The notes below the pieces were generated by a model. That model had not been told where the DNA came from, ran no database searches, and saw nothing but the letters and a program-made list of their open reading frames with translations. 64,000 nucleotides of DNA, from contig JADKBR010000005.1 of NCBI GenBank assembly GCA_016714975.1, positions 1 through 64,000 on the forward strand. The letters are read 5' to 3'. The position numbers and the translations under genes were made by a program. Shown here one piece after another: positions 1-8,387 of the stretch. Within the stretch, counting starts at the first letter, position 1. Each line of letters starts with the position of its first letter. Source of the stretch: Candidatus Dechloromonas phosphorivorans (GTDB taxonomy: Bacteria > Pseudomonadota > Gammaproteobacteria > Burkholderiales > Rhodocyclaceae).

Positions 1-9
1 TTTTTGGCG

Positions 10-78
10 GGCGATATTGGCGAGGCGCTTTGCTCCTCTCGCTACGCTCAATCCGCAAAGCGCCTCGCCAATATCGCC
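10..78. repeat. perfect 24-bp inverted repeat (stem-loop)
   Basis: The arms at 10-33 and 55-78 are exact reverse complements, with a 21-nt loop. The stem is GC-rich and long for a terminator, has no T tract, and lies just left of the transposase remnant. It could be a REP-type extragenic palindrome or part of a mobile-element end. What it does cannot be read from a single copy. Confidence 0.7.
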
Positions 79-143
79 AACAATTCAACACCACCCGCCT
101 CCAATGCCGCTGCGTCACCTTACAATTTCAAAGATAGGCCCCC

Positions 144-431
144 TTGGACAACAGTTCCGGCAAGTACAAGGGCAGCAAAGTGCCGCGCCAGGTCAATCGC
201 CGGGCGCGTGATGCCATGATGATCGCCGCGGTCCAGCACATCCGTAGCGTACCGGCTTCCAAGGCTTACTTCGACAAGAAGCGGGCCGCTGGAAAGACTC
301 ACCAGCAAGCGGTAAGAGCGGTGGCTCGCATGCTGTCCAAAGTGCTATTCTCAATGCTCAAACATAGCGAAGATTATGTGATCCCTGACGTTTCAAACAC
401 GCCTGAATCCAATTCCGTTACGGTGCCTTGA
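144..431 (+). pseudogene. IS110-family transposase, C-terminal remnant
   Basis: About 95 codons resembling the C-terminal Transposase_20 region of IS110/IS1111 recombinases: a basic stretch (SGKYKGSKVPRQ), then an AYFDKKRAAGKTH motif and a final helix resembling the family end. The N-terminal DEDD catalytic half is missing, and an in-frame stop lies immediately upstream at 135-137, so only a fragment remains. The frame begins at a TTG that is not a real start. The remnant lies next to the broken liuE gene, so an IS110-type insertion followed by deletion is the likely cause of that break. It cannot be active as it stands. Confidence 0.75.
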
Positions 432-445
432 AGCGATATCTATAC

Positions 446-823
446 TCAAGAAACTCTTGTAATTTCCGGAGGGATGTTCAGGTTCAGACTTTTCCAGACT
501 TTTCGCTCCTCCGAAGCCGCGCCGAAGACGGCGACCTCGCAGGCGCCGGCCTGCAGCGCTGCATCGAAGCCCTGCAAATTGGGCGTCAAAACCGGGTAGA
601 CCGCAGCAGCGAGCCTGATGATGCCCTCCATCACCGCTGCGTTGTCGGCCATCTGCGGCACCCGCATCGTCGAGACGAACGAAGTCGCCTCGATGATGCG
701 CAGACCCGCATCAGCCAGTCGCTCGATCAGTTCGAACTTGGTTTCGCTCGGGACGACTGCCTCTTCGTTCTGCAGCCCGTCGCGCGGGCCGACTTCGACG
801 ATCTTGACTTGGGAAGGGATCAT
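446..823 (-). pseudogene. liuE: hydroxymethylglutaryl-CoA lyase, truncated
   Basis: The N-terminus matches HMG-CoA lyase (MvaB/LiuE), which splits HMG-CoA into acetyl-CoA and acetoacetate, the last step of leucine degradation. The metal/substrate motif VGPRDGLQNE (about residues 11-20) and EATSFVS are present. Family identity stops after AVFGAASE, near nucleotide 508, and is followed by about 20 unrelated residues. Normal length is near 300 residues; about 105 native residues remain, so the C-terminal part of the TIM barrel, including the active-site Cys loop, is lost. The ATG at 823 is preferred because family homology begins there. The break coincides with a 10-bp tandem repeat at 485-504 and the transposase remnant beyond it. 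Confidence 0.85.
485..504. repeat. 10-bp tandem direct repeat at the liuE break
   Basis: The decamer cagacttttc occurs twice back to back (485-494 and 495-504), exactly where HMG-CoA lyase homology ends. It could be a duplication left by insertion or deletion of the mobile element, or a recombination junction. IS110 elements do not normally leave long target duplications, so the origin is unclear. Confidence 0.6.
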
Positions 824-839
824 GGGCGGGAGTGGTTCC

Positions 840-1208
840 CTAGCGCGCCGGAGCACAAAATTCCGGCATGGCGTCCTGGCAGGTTCCCAGACAATTCACC
901 TTGCCATTCGAATCAACTGCGGCTCCGCCGCCCGGTTGCGACGAGCACTTTACCTGTCCCTCGTCGTCGGCGGCGCAATAGCCCACGCCGCACTTGACGA
1001 CACCATATCGATCTCTGATCGCGCCACCGCCCGCCCTGGCACAGAACACCATGCCGTATTGATCCGACGCGCACTGCCCCTCTCCACACACCACGTTTCC
1101 ATGCTGGTCCTTGATGCAATCCCCGGCATTGACCTCGGTGCCGATCACCGCGGCCAGAATCAACAAGCAACGAACCGCGAGACGATTTTTCACGTGTTTT
1201 CCTTTCAT
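840..1208 (-). CDS. small secreted cysteine-rich repeat protein, unknown function
   Basis: A 122-residue protein beginning MKGKHVKNRL, with a hydrophobic signal peptide ending near VNA. The mature part carries about five imperfect repeats of the form C..D..G.V.C, several extended to CGxGxC. Ten cysteines suggest disulfide bonding or metal binding in the periplasm. The start overlaps the stop of the upstream gene in an ATGA arrangement (1205-1208), so the two are probably co-translated. It sits between liuD and the broken liuE without an obvious catabolic role. I do not recognise a named family. Confidence 0.6.
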   Translation of the reverse strand: MKGKHVKNRLAVRCLLILAAVIGTEVNAGDCIKDQHGNVVCGEGQCASDQYGMVFCARAGGGAIRDRYGVVKCGVGYCAADDEGQVKCSSQPGGGAAVDSNGKVNCLGTCQDAMPEFCAPAR

Positions 1209-1414
1209 TTCGAAGTGCAAAAAGCAGATGTACCGGAGATCACAGAATCCGCTTCGGGGAATTCCCGGCTGGCTGATCCACACGACTTGTCCTGAATGAG
1301 CGTGCCGTTGTTGAAGAAACGGCCATAAGCCATCCCGATCGCTTCGCCGGTCCGTACCGGGTCGATCATTTCGGAAAGAGATCCCTTGAATTCACCAACC
1401 TGGTTTGTTTGCAT
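1205..1414 (-). CDS. small hypothetical protein
   Basis: A 69-residue protein from ATG 1414, preceded by an AAGGAC ribosome-binding site; a longer in-frame reading to 1465 lacks support. The sequence (MQTNQVGEF...SLSEMIDPVRTGEAIGMAYGRFF) shows no signal peptide or membrane segment and no recognised domain. The stop overlaps the start of the following cysteine-rich gene as ATGA, the main reason to believe it is coding. It lies 64 nt downstream of liuD on the same strand. Confidence 0.45.
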   Translation of the reverse strand: MQTNQVGEFKGSLSEMIDPVRTGEAIGMAYGRFFNNGTLIQDKSCGSASREFPEADSVISGTSAFCTSK

Positions 1415-1478
1415 GGTAAGTCCTTGATGCGGTTTCAGGTTGTTTGATAGTGGTTGCCCGTACACATCGTGTCAAGCT

Positions 1479-3506
1479 TCAACCATCTCCCTCGAACTCG
1501 ACCAGCGCAGCGCCGTCGCCGACCTGTTCGCCGGCCGCATAGCAGAAGGTCTTGATGGTGCCGGCGGCGGGGGCGGTGATGGTGTGTTCCATCTTCATCG
1601 CTTCGAGGATCAGCAGCGGCGCGCCTTTTTCCACCTTCTGGCCGGGCTGGGCGAGCAGGGCGACGACCTTGCCCGGCATCGGCGCGGTCAGGCCGCCGCC
1701 GTGAGCGCCGCCGGCCTCGACGAGGTGCAACGGGTCGTCGCGCAGGAGTGAGTAGGTACTCCCCTGCAAAAAGACGCTTCTCTTGTCGTCGACCGTGCCC
1801 CGCAGGAAGTCCCCTTGGGGGACGACGACGCTGGCGATCAGTCGGCGGTCGTCGAATTCGACGGCGATGCGGTCGCCTTCGAGCTTGCGGCCGCGCGCGA
1901 GGGCAGTCCGGCCATTGATGGTGATCTGCCACTGGTCGCGCTGATAGCGGACCTGTGCTTCGACCAGACTCTCGCCATCGCGGAAGCCGATGATGCGGGC
2001 AGCCGAGAGGTTCATCCGCCAGCCATCACGCGCGTGCCAGGGCGACCAGGGGTCACCGCTGCTCTTCGCGGCCAGCCCGGCCTTGTGCTGTTCCCAGAGG
2101 AGTTCGCCGACGGTGGCGACGAGCAGCGCGTCGTACGGCACGGCCTGGGTTGCCGGGAAGAGGAAGGTCTTCTGGCGTTCGATCAGCCCGGTATCGAGAT
2201 CGGCGCCGGCGAAAGCCGGGCAGGCGACGAGGCGCGACAGGAAATCGATGTTGGTCGTCACGCCGGCCACCTGATAATCGGCCAGCGCCTTGCGCATGCG
2301 CGCCAGCGCCGCGTCACGGTGCTCGTCCCAGACGATCAGCTTGGCGATCATCGGGTCATAGAAGGGCGTGATTTCGTCGCCCTCCTCGACGCCGCTATCG
2401 ACGCGGACGTTCAGGCTCTCGGCCGGGGCACGGAGACGGATCAGCTTGCCGGTCGACGGCAGGAAGCCCTTGCCGGCATCCTCGGCGTAGATACGGGCTT
2501 CCAGCGCATGGCCGCGAACCTGCAACTGTTCCTGCGCCAGCGGCAGCGGCTGGCCGGCGGCGACGCGCAACTGCCATTCGACGAGGTCCTGGCCGGTGAT
2601 CATCTCGGTGACCGGGTGCTCGACCTGCAGGCGGGTATTCATCTCCATGAAATAGAACGAGCCATCCTGGTTGGCGATGAACTCGACCGTGCCGGCGCCG
2701 ACGTAGCCGACGGCCCGGGCGGCGGCGACGGCGGCCTCGCCCATCTGGCGGCGGCGCTCGGGCGTCATGCCGGGGGCGGGGGCCTCCTCCAGCACCTTCT
2801 GGTGGCGACGCTGCACCGAGCAGTCGCGCTCGAAGAGATAGACGCAGTTGCCCCGGGTGTCGGCGAAGACCTGAATCTCGATGTGGCGCGGCTTGGTGAC
2901 GTATTTCTCGATCAGCACGTGCTCGTTGCCGAAACTGGAAGCGGCTTCGCGCTTGCAGGAAGCAAGGGCGTCCGGGAAATCCTCGGTGCGTTCGACGAGA
3001 CGCATGCCCTTGCCGCCGCCGCCGGCCGCCGCCTTGATCAGCACCGGGTAACCGATGGCGTCGGCTTCCCGGTGCAGCAGGGCCGGCGTCTGGTCGTCGC
3101 CGTGATAGCCCGGCGTCAGCGGCACGCCGGCGTTGCCCATCAGTTTCTTGGCCTCCGACTTGGAACCCATGGCGCGGATCGCCGAGGCCGGCGGGCCGAT
3201 GAAGGCGATTCCGTTGGCGGCCAGCGCCTCGGCAAAGTCCGCATTTTCGGAGAGGAAGCCGTAGCCGGGGTGCACCGCCTGGGCGCCGGTGCGCCGGCAC
3301 GCCTCGACGATCTTCTCGGCGACCAGATAGGATTCACGCGCCGCAGCCGGGCCGAGCAGCACCGCCTCTTCGGCGAGGCGGACGTGGCGGGCGTTGGCGT
3401 CGGCGTCGGAATAGACAGCGACGGTGCGGATACCCATGCGGCGGGCGGTCTTGATGACGCGGCAGGCGATTTCTCCGCGGTTGGCAATGAGGACCTTGGT
3501 GAACAT
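1479..3506 (-). CDS. liuD: methylcrotonyl-CoA carboxylase biotin-carrying alpha subunit
   Basis: ATP-dependent carboxylation of biotin for 3-methylcrotonyl-CoA carboxylase in leucine catabolism. The 675-residue protein has the biotin carboxylase N domain (IANRGEIACRV at the start), an ATP-grasp glycine loop (AAAGGGGKGM, about 159-168), a carboxylase C domain, and a C-terminal biotinyl domain whose lysine is K638 in EAMKMEH. The ATG at 3506 is preferred over a TTG two codons upstream; it begins two bases after the liuC stop. The neighbours liuC and liuB support MCC over acetyl- or propionyl-CoA carboxylase. Confidence 0.93.
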   Translation of the reverse strand: MFTKVLIANRGEIACRVIKTARRMGIRTVAVYSDADANARHVRLAEEAVLLGPAAARESYLVAEKIVEACRRTGAQAVHPGYGFLSENADFAEALAANGIAFIGPPASAIRAMGSKSEAKKLMGNAGVPLTPGYHGDDQTPALLHREADAIGYPVLIKAAAGGGGKGMRLVERTEDFPDALASCKREAASSFGNEHVLIEKYVTKPRHIEIQVFADTRGNCVYLFERDCSVQRRHQKVLEEAPAPGMTPERRRQMGEAAVAAARAVGYVGAGTVEFIANQDGSFYFMEMNTRLQVEHPVTEMITGQDLVEWQLRVAAGQPLPLAQEQLQVRGHALEARIYAEDAGKGFLPSTGKLIRLRAPAESLNVRVDSGVEEGDEITPFYDPMIAKLIVWDEHRDAALARMRKALADYQVAGVTTNIDFLSRLVACPAFAGADLDTGLIERQKTFLFPATQAVPYDALLVATVGELLWEQHKAGLAAKSSGDPWSPWHARDGWRMNLSAARIIGFRDGESLVEAQVRYQRDQWQITINGRTALARGRKLEGDRIAVEFDDRRLIASVVVPQGDFLRGTVDDKRSVFLQGSTYSLLRDDPLHLVEAGGAHGGGLTAPMPGKVVALLAQPGQKVEKGAPLLILEAMKMEHTITAPAAGTIKTFCYAAGEQVGDGAALVEFEGDG

Positions 3507-3508
3507 GC

Positions 3509-4294
3509 TCAATCCCCGATCCAGTTCGGCTGGCGCTTGTCGAGGAAGGCGGCGATGCCTTCCTGCGCCTCCGGTGTGGCGCGCAGGTGGGCGATTCGGT
3601 GGGCGGTTTCCTCGACCAGAATGTCGTTGATCGGCTGATTGTTGACGGCCCGGATCAGGCTCTTCGCGGCTGCCTGCGACAACGGGCCACCCTGCAGCAG
3701 CGCGCCGACAATCTCCTGGACCTTGGTGTCGAGTTGCTCAGGCTCGACCGCTTCATGGACGAGGCCGATTTGGCGGGCGCGGACGGCATCGATGCGCTCG
3801 GCCGACTGGAAGTATCGGTAGGCCTGGCGGGCGCCGATGGCGCGCAGCACGTAGGGCGAAATGGCTGACGGGATGATGCCGAACCTGACTTCGGAGGTGG
3901 CGAAGACGGCCTTCGTGGACGCGACGGCGATGTCGCACGCGGCTGCCAGCCCCATCCCGCCGCCGAGCGCCGCGCCTTGCACGCGGGCGATGGTCGGTTT
4001 CCTCATCTCGGCAAGCGCGCGCAGCATTCTGGCCAGGGTGCGGGCGTCGTCGAGGTTGTCGTCGATGCCGTTCTCGGCGGCGCGCTTCATCCAGTTGAGG
4101 TCGGCGCCGGCCGAGAAACTCTTGCCGCGGCCGGCGAGGACGACGACGCGGACGTCGTCATCGTCATCGAGTGCCTTGCAGGCGGCGGTCAGTTCGGCGA
4201 TCAGGTCTTCGTCGAAGGCGTTGTGCAGGTCGGGCCGGTTCATCCAGATCGTGGCGACCGGGCCTTCGAGTTCGATTTCCAGGTGCATGAACAT
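3509..4294 (-). CDS. liuC: methylglutaconyl-CoA hydratase (enoyl-CoA hydratase family)
   Basis: Hydrates 3-methylglutaconyl-CoA to HMG-CoA in the leucine pathway. The 261-residue crotonase-fold protein contains the oxyanion-hole motif GKSFSAGADLNWM (about 57-69), where the NWM ending is characteristic of LiuC-type hydratases, and the second oxyanion segment around GAALGGGMGLA. The start is supported by GAGGGAG about seven bases upstream. It lies between a PaiB-like gene and liuD in a tightly packed minus-strand run. A generic enoyl-CoA hydratase is possible, but the context favours LiuC. Confidence 0.9.
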   Translation of the reverse strand: MFMHLEIELEGPVATIWMNRPDLHNAFDEDLIAELTAACKALDDDDDVRVVVLAGRGKSFSAGADLNWMKRAAENGIDDNLDDARTLARMLRALAEMRKPTIARVQGAALGGGMGLAAACDIAVASTKAVFATSEVRFGIIPSAISPYVLRAIGARQAYRYFQSAERIDAVRARQIGLVHEAVEPEQLDTKVQEIVGALLQGGPLSQAAAKSLIRAVNNQPINDILVEETAHRIAHLRATPEAQEGIAAFLDKRQPNWIGD

Positions 4295-4306
4295 GTCTCG
4301 CTCCCT

Positions 4307-4915
4307 CTATTGTTGGCGTTGGCGGATCAGCTCGGCCATCGGGTCGCCGCGTGCCGCGAGCGCGGCGATCAGGCTGGCCTGGTTGGCGGCCGGCTGGTTC
4401 TGGCTGACTTTCCACTTGCCGAGCAGGCGGGTGACGGTGATTTCGATGCCGACGATGGCGCCGAGCATCTTCTCGATGTAATCCGGCGGCGCATCGGTAA
4501 CAGCCCAGGGCTGCGGCAAGGCCGCTTCATGGGCTGCGGTCAACGCCGAAATTTGGGCAGAAATCCAGGCCGGGTCGTCGATCACCCGCAGGCGGCCCCA
4601 GGCATGGACCGCGGTGTAGTTCCAGGTTGGCACCACCTTGCCGTGCTCGGCCTTGGTCGCGTAGCCGGAAGGGCTGATATAGCTTTCGTGACCCTGGAAA
4701 ATCACCAGTACTTCGCCCACCACCTGGCCGTCTTTCCACAGCGGATTGGCGCGGGCGACGTGGCCCTGCAGCTTGCCGTCGGCCAGCAGCAGGGGAATGT
4801 GGTTGGCGTTCAGGCCATCCGGGCCGTCGCTGACCAGCGTGGCCAGCGGATGGGCACGCATCAGGGCGTGCATCTCGGCGACGTTGTTTTCGGCGAAGTG
4901 CTTGGGCAGGTACAT
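4307..4915 (-). CDS. PaiB-like FMN-binding split-barrel protein
   Basis: A 202-residue protein opening MYLPKHFAE, typical of the PaiB family (annotated as FMN-binding negative transcriptional regulators, related to pyridoxamine-phosphate-oxidase split barrels). Visible family features are NHIPLLL, GHVARANPLW and PTWNYTAVHAWG. It lies between liuB and liuC with very short gaps, so it is co-transcribed with leucine catabolism genes. In Bacillus, PaiB affects sporulation and protease genes; a role here is not implied by sequence and a flavin- or heme-related function is equally possible. Confidence 0.85.
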   Translation of the reverse strand: MYLPKHFAENNVAEMHALMRAHPLATLVSDGPDGLNANHIPLLLADGKLQGHVARANPLWKDGQVVGEVLVIFQGHESYISPSGYATKAEHGKVVPTWNYTAVHAWGRLRVIDDPAWISAQISALTAAHEAALPQPWAVTDAPPDYIEKMLGAIVGIEITVTRLLGKWKVSQNQPAANQASLIAALAARGDPMAELIRQRQQ

Positions 4916-4919
4916 GGCT

Positions 4920-6527
4920 TTACATCCGGAAAATGCCGAACTTCGTTTCTTCGGCCGGGGCGTTCATGGAAGCGGACAGGCCGAGGCCGAGGACGCGGCG
5001 GGTATCGGCCGGGTCGATGATGCCGTCGTCCCACAAGCGCGCGCTGGCGTAATAGGGGTGGCCCTGCGTCTCGTACTGGTCGCGGATCGGCGCCTTGAAG
5101 GTCGCTTCTTCCTCGGCGCTCCAGCTCTTGCCGGCGGCTTCGATGCCGTCACGCTTGACGGTGGCCAGCACGCTCGCCGCCTGTTCGCCGCCCATCACCG
5201 AAATTCTGGCGTTCGGCCACATCCACAGGAAGCGCGGCGAGTAGGCACGACCGCACATGCCATAGTTGCCGGCGCCGAAGCTGCCGCCGATGACGACGGT
5301 AAATTTCGGCACTTTTGCCGTGGCGACGGCGGTGACCATCTTCGCACCGTCGCGGGCGATGCCGCCGTTTTCGTACTTGCGGCCGACCATGAAGCCGGTG
5401 ATGTTCTGCAGGAAGACCAGTGGAATGCCGCGCTGGGCGCAGAGTTCGATGAAATGGGCGCCCTTGAGCGCCGATTCGCTGAACAGGATGCCGTTATTGG
5501 CGACGATGCCGACCGGGTAGCCGTGGATGCGGGCGAAGCCGCACACCAGCGTCGTGCCGTAGCGCGCCTTGAATTCGTCGAAGCCCGAGCCGTCGGCGAT
5601 GCGGGCGATGATCTCGCGCACGTCGAAGGGCTTCTTGGCGTCGCTCGGGATGACCCCGTAAAGTTCCTCGGACGGATAGAGCGGCGCGACCGGCGCGGTC
5701 AACGTCAGCGGCGGGGCCTTTTTCCAGTTCAGATCCTTGACCAGGCGGCGGGCGATGGCGAGGGCATGCGCGTCGTTTTCGGCGAGATGGTCGACGACGC
5801 CGGAGATTCTGGTATGGACATCGGCGCCGCCGAGGTCCTCGGCAGAAACGACTTCACCGGTCGCCGCCTTGACCAGCGGCGGGCCGCCGAGAAAGATGGT
5901 GCCCTGGTTCTTGACGATGATCGACTCGTCGCACATCGCCGGCACGTAGGCGCCGCCGGCGGTACATGAGCCCATGACGGCGGCGATCTGCGGGATGCCC
6001 CTCGCCGAAAGGTTGGCCTGATTGAAGAAGATGCGGCCGAAATGTTCCTTGTCCGGGAAAACTTCATCCTGCATTGGCAGAAAGGCGCCACCGGAATCGA
6101 CCAGATAGACGCAGGGCAGGCGGTTTTCGAGGGCGATTTCCTGTGCGCGCAAATGCTTCTTGACCGTCAGCGGGTAGTAGGTGCCACCTTTGACGGTGGC
6201 ATCGTTGGCGACGACCATGCACTCGACGCCGCTGACACGGCCAATGCCGGCGATCATCGATGCGGCCGGAACGTCGCCGCCGTACATGTCAAAGGCTGCG
6301 AACTGGCCGATCTCGAGGAAGGGCGTGCCCGGGTCGAGCAGGCCATTGACGCGCTCGCGTGGCAACAGCTTGCCGCGCGCCAGGTGCTTCTGGCGTGCCG
6401 CCTCCGGACCGCCGAGGGCGATCTTCTCCACTTTTTCATGGAGGTCGGCGACCACCGCCTGCATGGCTGCCGCATTGGCCTGAAATTCGGTACTGCGCGG
6501 GTTCAGTTGGGTTTTCAGGATGCTCAT
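4920..6527 (-). CDS. liuB: methylcrotonyl-CoA carboxylase carboxyltransferase beta subunit
   Basis: The 535-residue carboxyltransferase transfers the carboxyl group from biotin on LiuD to 3-methylcrotonyl-CoA. Two crotonase-like halves are visible: an N half with GGTYYPLTVKKHLRAQ and LVDSGGAFLP, and a C half with GFMVGRKYE and GGSFGAGNYGM, matching MCC beta chains. Length is normal. The ATG at 6527 has a GAGG about seven bases upstream. It is followed by the PaiB-like gene after three bases. Confidence 0.93.
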   Translation of the reverse strand: MSILKTQLNPRSTEFQANAAAMQAVVADLHEKVEKIALGGPEAARQKHLARGKLLPRERVNGLLDPGTPFLEIGQFAAFDMYGGDVPAASMIAGIGRVSGVECMVVANDATVKGGTYYPLTVKKHLRAQEIALENRLPCVYLVDSGGAFLPMQDEVFPDKEHFGRIFFNQANLSARGIPQIAAVMGSCTAGGAYVPAMCDESIIVKNQGTIFLGGPPLVKAATGEVVSAEDLGGADVHTRISGVVDHLAENDAHALAIARRLVKDLNWKKAPPLTLTAPVAPLYPSEELYGVIPSDAKKPFDVREIIARIADGSGFDEFKARYGTTLVCGFARIHGYPVGIVANNGILFSESALKGAHFIELCAQRGIPLVFLQNITGFMVGRKYENGGIARDGAKMVTAVATAKVPKFTVVIGGSFGAGNYGMCGRAYSPRFLWMWPNARISVMGGEQAASVLATVKRDGIEAAGKSWSAEEEATFKAPIRDQYETQGHPYYASARLWDDGIIDPADTRRVLGLGLSASMNAPAEETKFGIFRM

Positions 6528-6558
6528 GTCGCCTCGCTGTTGTGTCGCGTTACGTGTC

Positions 6559-7158
6559 CTACAGTTGTTGCGCTTCCTTCAGCCATTTGCTGACCGGTTC
6601 CGGACGGTAAGCGGCCATCGCCGCGAGCAGGCTCTCGATGTCGTCTGCCGCCAGCGCCATCGCCCGGTTCTCTTGGCGCAGGAAGCCTTCCGCGACGGCG
6701 CGCTCGAAGAGGGCGAGCAGCGGGTCGTAGAAGCCATTGACGTTGAGCAGGCCCATCGGCTTGAAGTGAAATCCGAGCTGGCCCCAGGTCAGGATTTCGC
6801 AGAACTCCTCGAAGGTGCCGAAGCCGCCGGGGAGCGCGATGAAGCCGTCGGCAAGCTCGGCCATGCGCGCCTTGCGTGTGTGCATCGAGTCGACGACCTC
6901 GAGGCGGGTGAGACCCCGGTGATCGACGACGCGCCCAGCCACCTCCTTGCCGATCAGCGCCTCGGGAATGACGCCGATCACCGTGCCGCCAGCGCCCAGG
7001 CAAGCGTCGGCGATGATCCCCATGAGGCCGACGTTGCCGCCGCCGTAGACCAGTTCGATGCCGCGCCCGGCCAGCAACCGGCCAAGGCGTTCCGCGTCGG
7101 CACGATAGCGCGGATCGTGGCCGGCGTTGGAGCCGCAGAAAACACAGATGCGTTTCAT
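6559..7158 (-). CDS. LOG-family Rossmann-fold protein (cytokinin riboside monophosphate phosphoribohydrolase type)
   Basis: A 199-residue TIGR00730/LOG protein with FCGSNAG at the start, VYGGGNVGLMG (about 38-48) and the catalytic PGGFGTFEE motif (about 113-121). These enzymes split nucleoside monophosphates at the N-glycosidic bond. The physiological substrate in bacteria is uncertain. It is placed between liuB and a DsbA-like isomerase, probably in the same transcript. Confidence 0.88.
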   Translation of the reverse strand: MKRICVFCGSNAGHDPRYRADAERLGRLLAGRGIELVYGGGNVGLMGIIADACLGAGGTVIGVIPEALIGKEVAGRVVDHRGLTRLEVVDSMHTRKARMAELADGFIALPGGFGTFEEFCEILTWGQLGFHFKPMGLLNVNGFYDPLLALFERAVAEGFLRQENRAMALAADDIESLLAAMAAYRPEPVSKWLKEAQQL

Positions 7159-7165
7159 GGCGGTC

Positions 7166-7771
7166 TCAGAATCCCCCGGCTTCCAGCCACTTTTCGATCT
7201 GTGGCAGGCGGTCGGCGCCGAAGAAGGCCTCGCCGTCGATCATTACATGCGGCGAGCCGAAGACGCCGATGGCCAGCGCGTTGTCGACCTCGGCTTTCAG
7301 CCGGTCCTTGATTTCCTGGCTTTGCAGCGCGGCTTCCAGGCTGCTGCGGTCGACGCCCAGATCTGCCGCAATTTCGAGCACGACTTCCGGCGCCGCGATG
7401 TCGCGGTCGTCGACGTACAGCGCGCGAAAGGCGGCGTGGGCAAAGCGCCGGGCCAGCGCGCAGTCCTGGCTGTGCAGCCAGTAATAGGCGCGGGCGGCAT
7501 TCTGCGTCGCCAGCGGAAACCGGGTCGGATGGCGGTAAGGGATGCCCATGAAGCGGGCAGAGCGCGCAAAGTCGAGCAGCGAGTAGGCGGCCTTGGCGGG
7601 ACTCTGCAGAGTCAGCGGCGCGCTGCCGGTGGCCTTGAAGACGACGCCGAGCAGGACCGGATGCCAGCGCACCTTGCGTCCGAAACGGGCCGCCAATTCG
7701 TCGATGCGTTCGCTCATCAGGTAGCCGTAGGGGCTGGAAAAGTCGAACCAGAAATCGATGGGATCGGACAC
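7166..7771 (-). CDS. 2-hydroxychromene-2-carboxylate isomerase family protein (DsbA-like)
   Basis: A 201-residue thioredoxin-fold protein of the NahD/kappa-GST type: DFWFDFSSPYGYL at residues 6-18 carries the serine that binds glutathione in characterised isomerases, and FGSPHVMIDGEAFFG is the cis-proline region. Family members are glutathione-dependent isomerases; many outside naphthalene operons have unknown substrates. A GTG start at 7771 is used, with AAGGAGA just upstream. It is the first gene of a block separated from the upstream NYN gene by an inverted vapBC pair. Confidence 0.85.
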   Translation of the reverse strand: MSDPIDFWFDFSSPYGYLMSERIDELAARFGRKVRWHPVLLGVVFKATGSAPLTLQSPAKAAYSLLDFARSARFMGIPYRHPTRFPLATQNAARAYYWLHSQDCALARRFAHAAFRALYVDDRDIAAPEVVLEIAADLGVDRSSLEAALQSQEIKDRLKAEVDNALAIGVFGSPHVMIDGEAFFGADRLPQIEKWLEAGGF

Positions 7772-7844
7772 TGTTGTCTCCTTATGCTTGTGTTTGTGGG
7801 ACCAGGAGCTAGAATGTGTATCTCAAGTTAAATGGGTGTGTATC

Positions 7845-8000
7845 GTGCGAACAAATATTGTGATTGACGATGCTTTGATGCGGGCTGCGCTGCAGGTCAC
7901 CGGCCTGAAGACCAAGAGGGAAGCGGTCGAGCAGGGACTCAAGACCCTGCGCCTGGCGAACGTGGCCGGCTGGATTGGCAGGGCGATCTGGAGGCGATGA
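7845..8000 (+). CDS. vapB: VapB-type antitoxin, C-terminus frameshifted
   Basis: From GTG 7845 the protein reads VRTNIVIDDALMRAAL, the short N-terminal DNA-binding segment of DUF2191-type VapB antitoxins, followed by a coiled segment. Near 7970 the frame slips: as read it stops at 8000, but one added base after GGC would give DWQGDLEAMRQDR and a stop at 8012-8014 overlapping the vapC GTG. That C-terminal part normally wraps the toxin, so the antitoxin as written is probably non-functional, or the base is a sequencing error. It lies opposite in strand to the surrounding liu genes. Confidence 0.75.
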   Translation: MRTNIVIDDALMRAALQVTGLKTKREAVEQGLKTLRLANVAGWIGRAIWRR

Positions 8001-8010
8001 GGCAGGATCG

Positions 8011-8387
8011 GTGATCCTGGTCGATTCGAGTGTCTGGATCGACTATTTTCGTGGTGACCTGACGCCGCAAAGTGATCGTCTCGATCAATTGCTCTCCAGC
8101 GAGTTGCTGCTGCTCGGCGATCTGATCCTCGCCGAAGTACTGCAGGGGTTTGTCAGCGAACACGATTTCAATCAGGCGAAAACACTTCTCACGCGCTGCC
8201 AGTTGTTCCGCTGGTGGGTCTGGATGTGGCGTTGCAGGCTGCCCGCAATTTCCGCCATCTGCGGACGCTCGGAGTGACAGTCAGGAAGACGATCGACACG
8301 CTGATAGCGACGAGCTGCATCGCAAATCGTCACACCTTGCTCTACAGCGACCGCGATTTCGATCCCTTCGTTGAGCATCTCGTCTGA
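8011..8387 (+). pseudogene. vapC: VapC-type PIN-domain toxin, frameshifted
   Basis: A PIN ribonuclease: ILVDSSVWIDYFRG at the start supplies the first catalytic Asp, and ILAEVLQGF the conserved Glu. Around 8196 the frame breaks. The remainder, including TIDTLIATSCIANRHTLLYSDRDFD with the last acidic residues, continues one frame over to a stop at 8385-8387. One inserted base near 8196 would restore a normal toxin of about 125 residues. The GTG start overlaps the restored vapB stop, the usual TA layout. Either a decayed locus or an indel error. Confidence 0.8.

Noticed and set aside
1815..3638. 607-codon open frame opposite liuD
   Set aside because: Shadow of a high-GC gene on the minus strand; liuD carries clear biotin-enzyme motifs while this frame has none.
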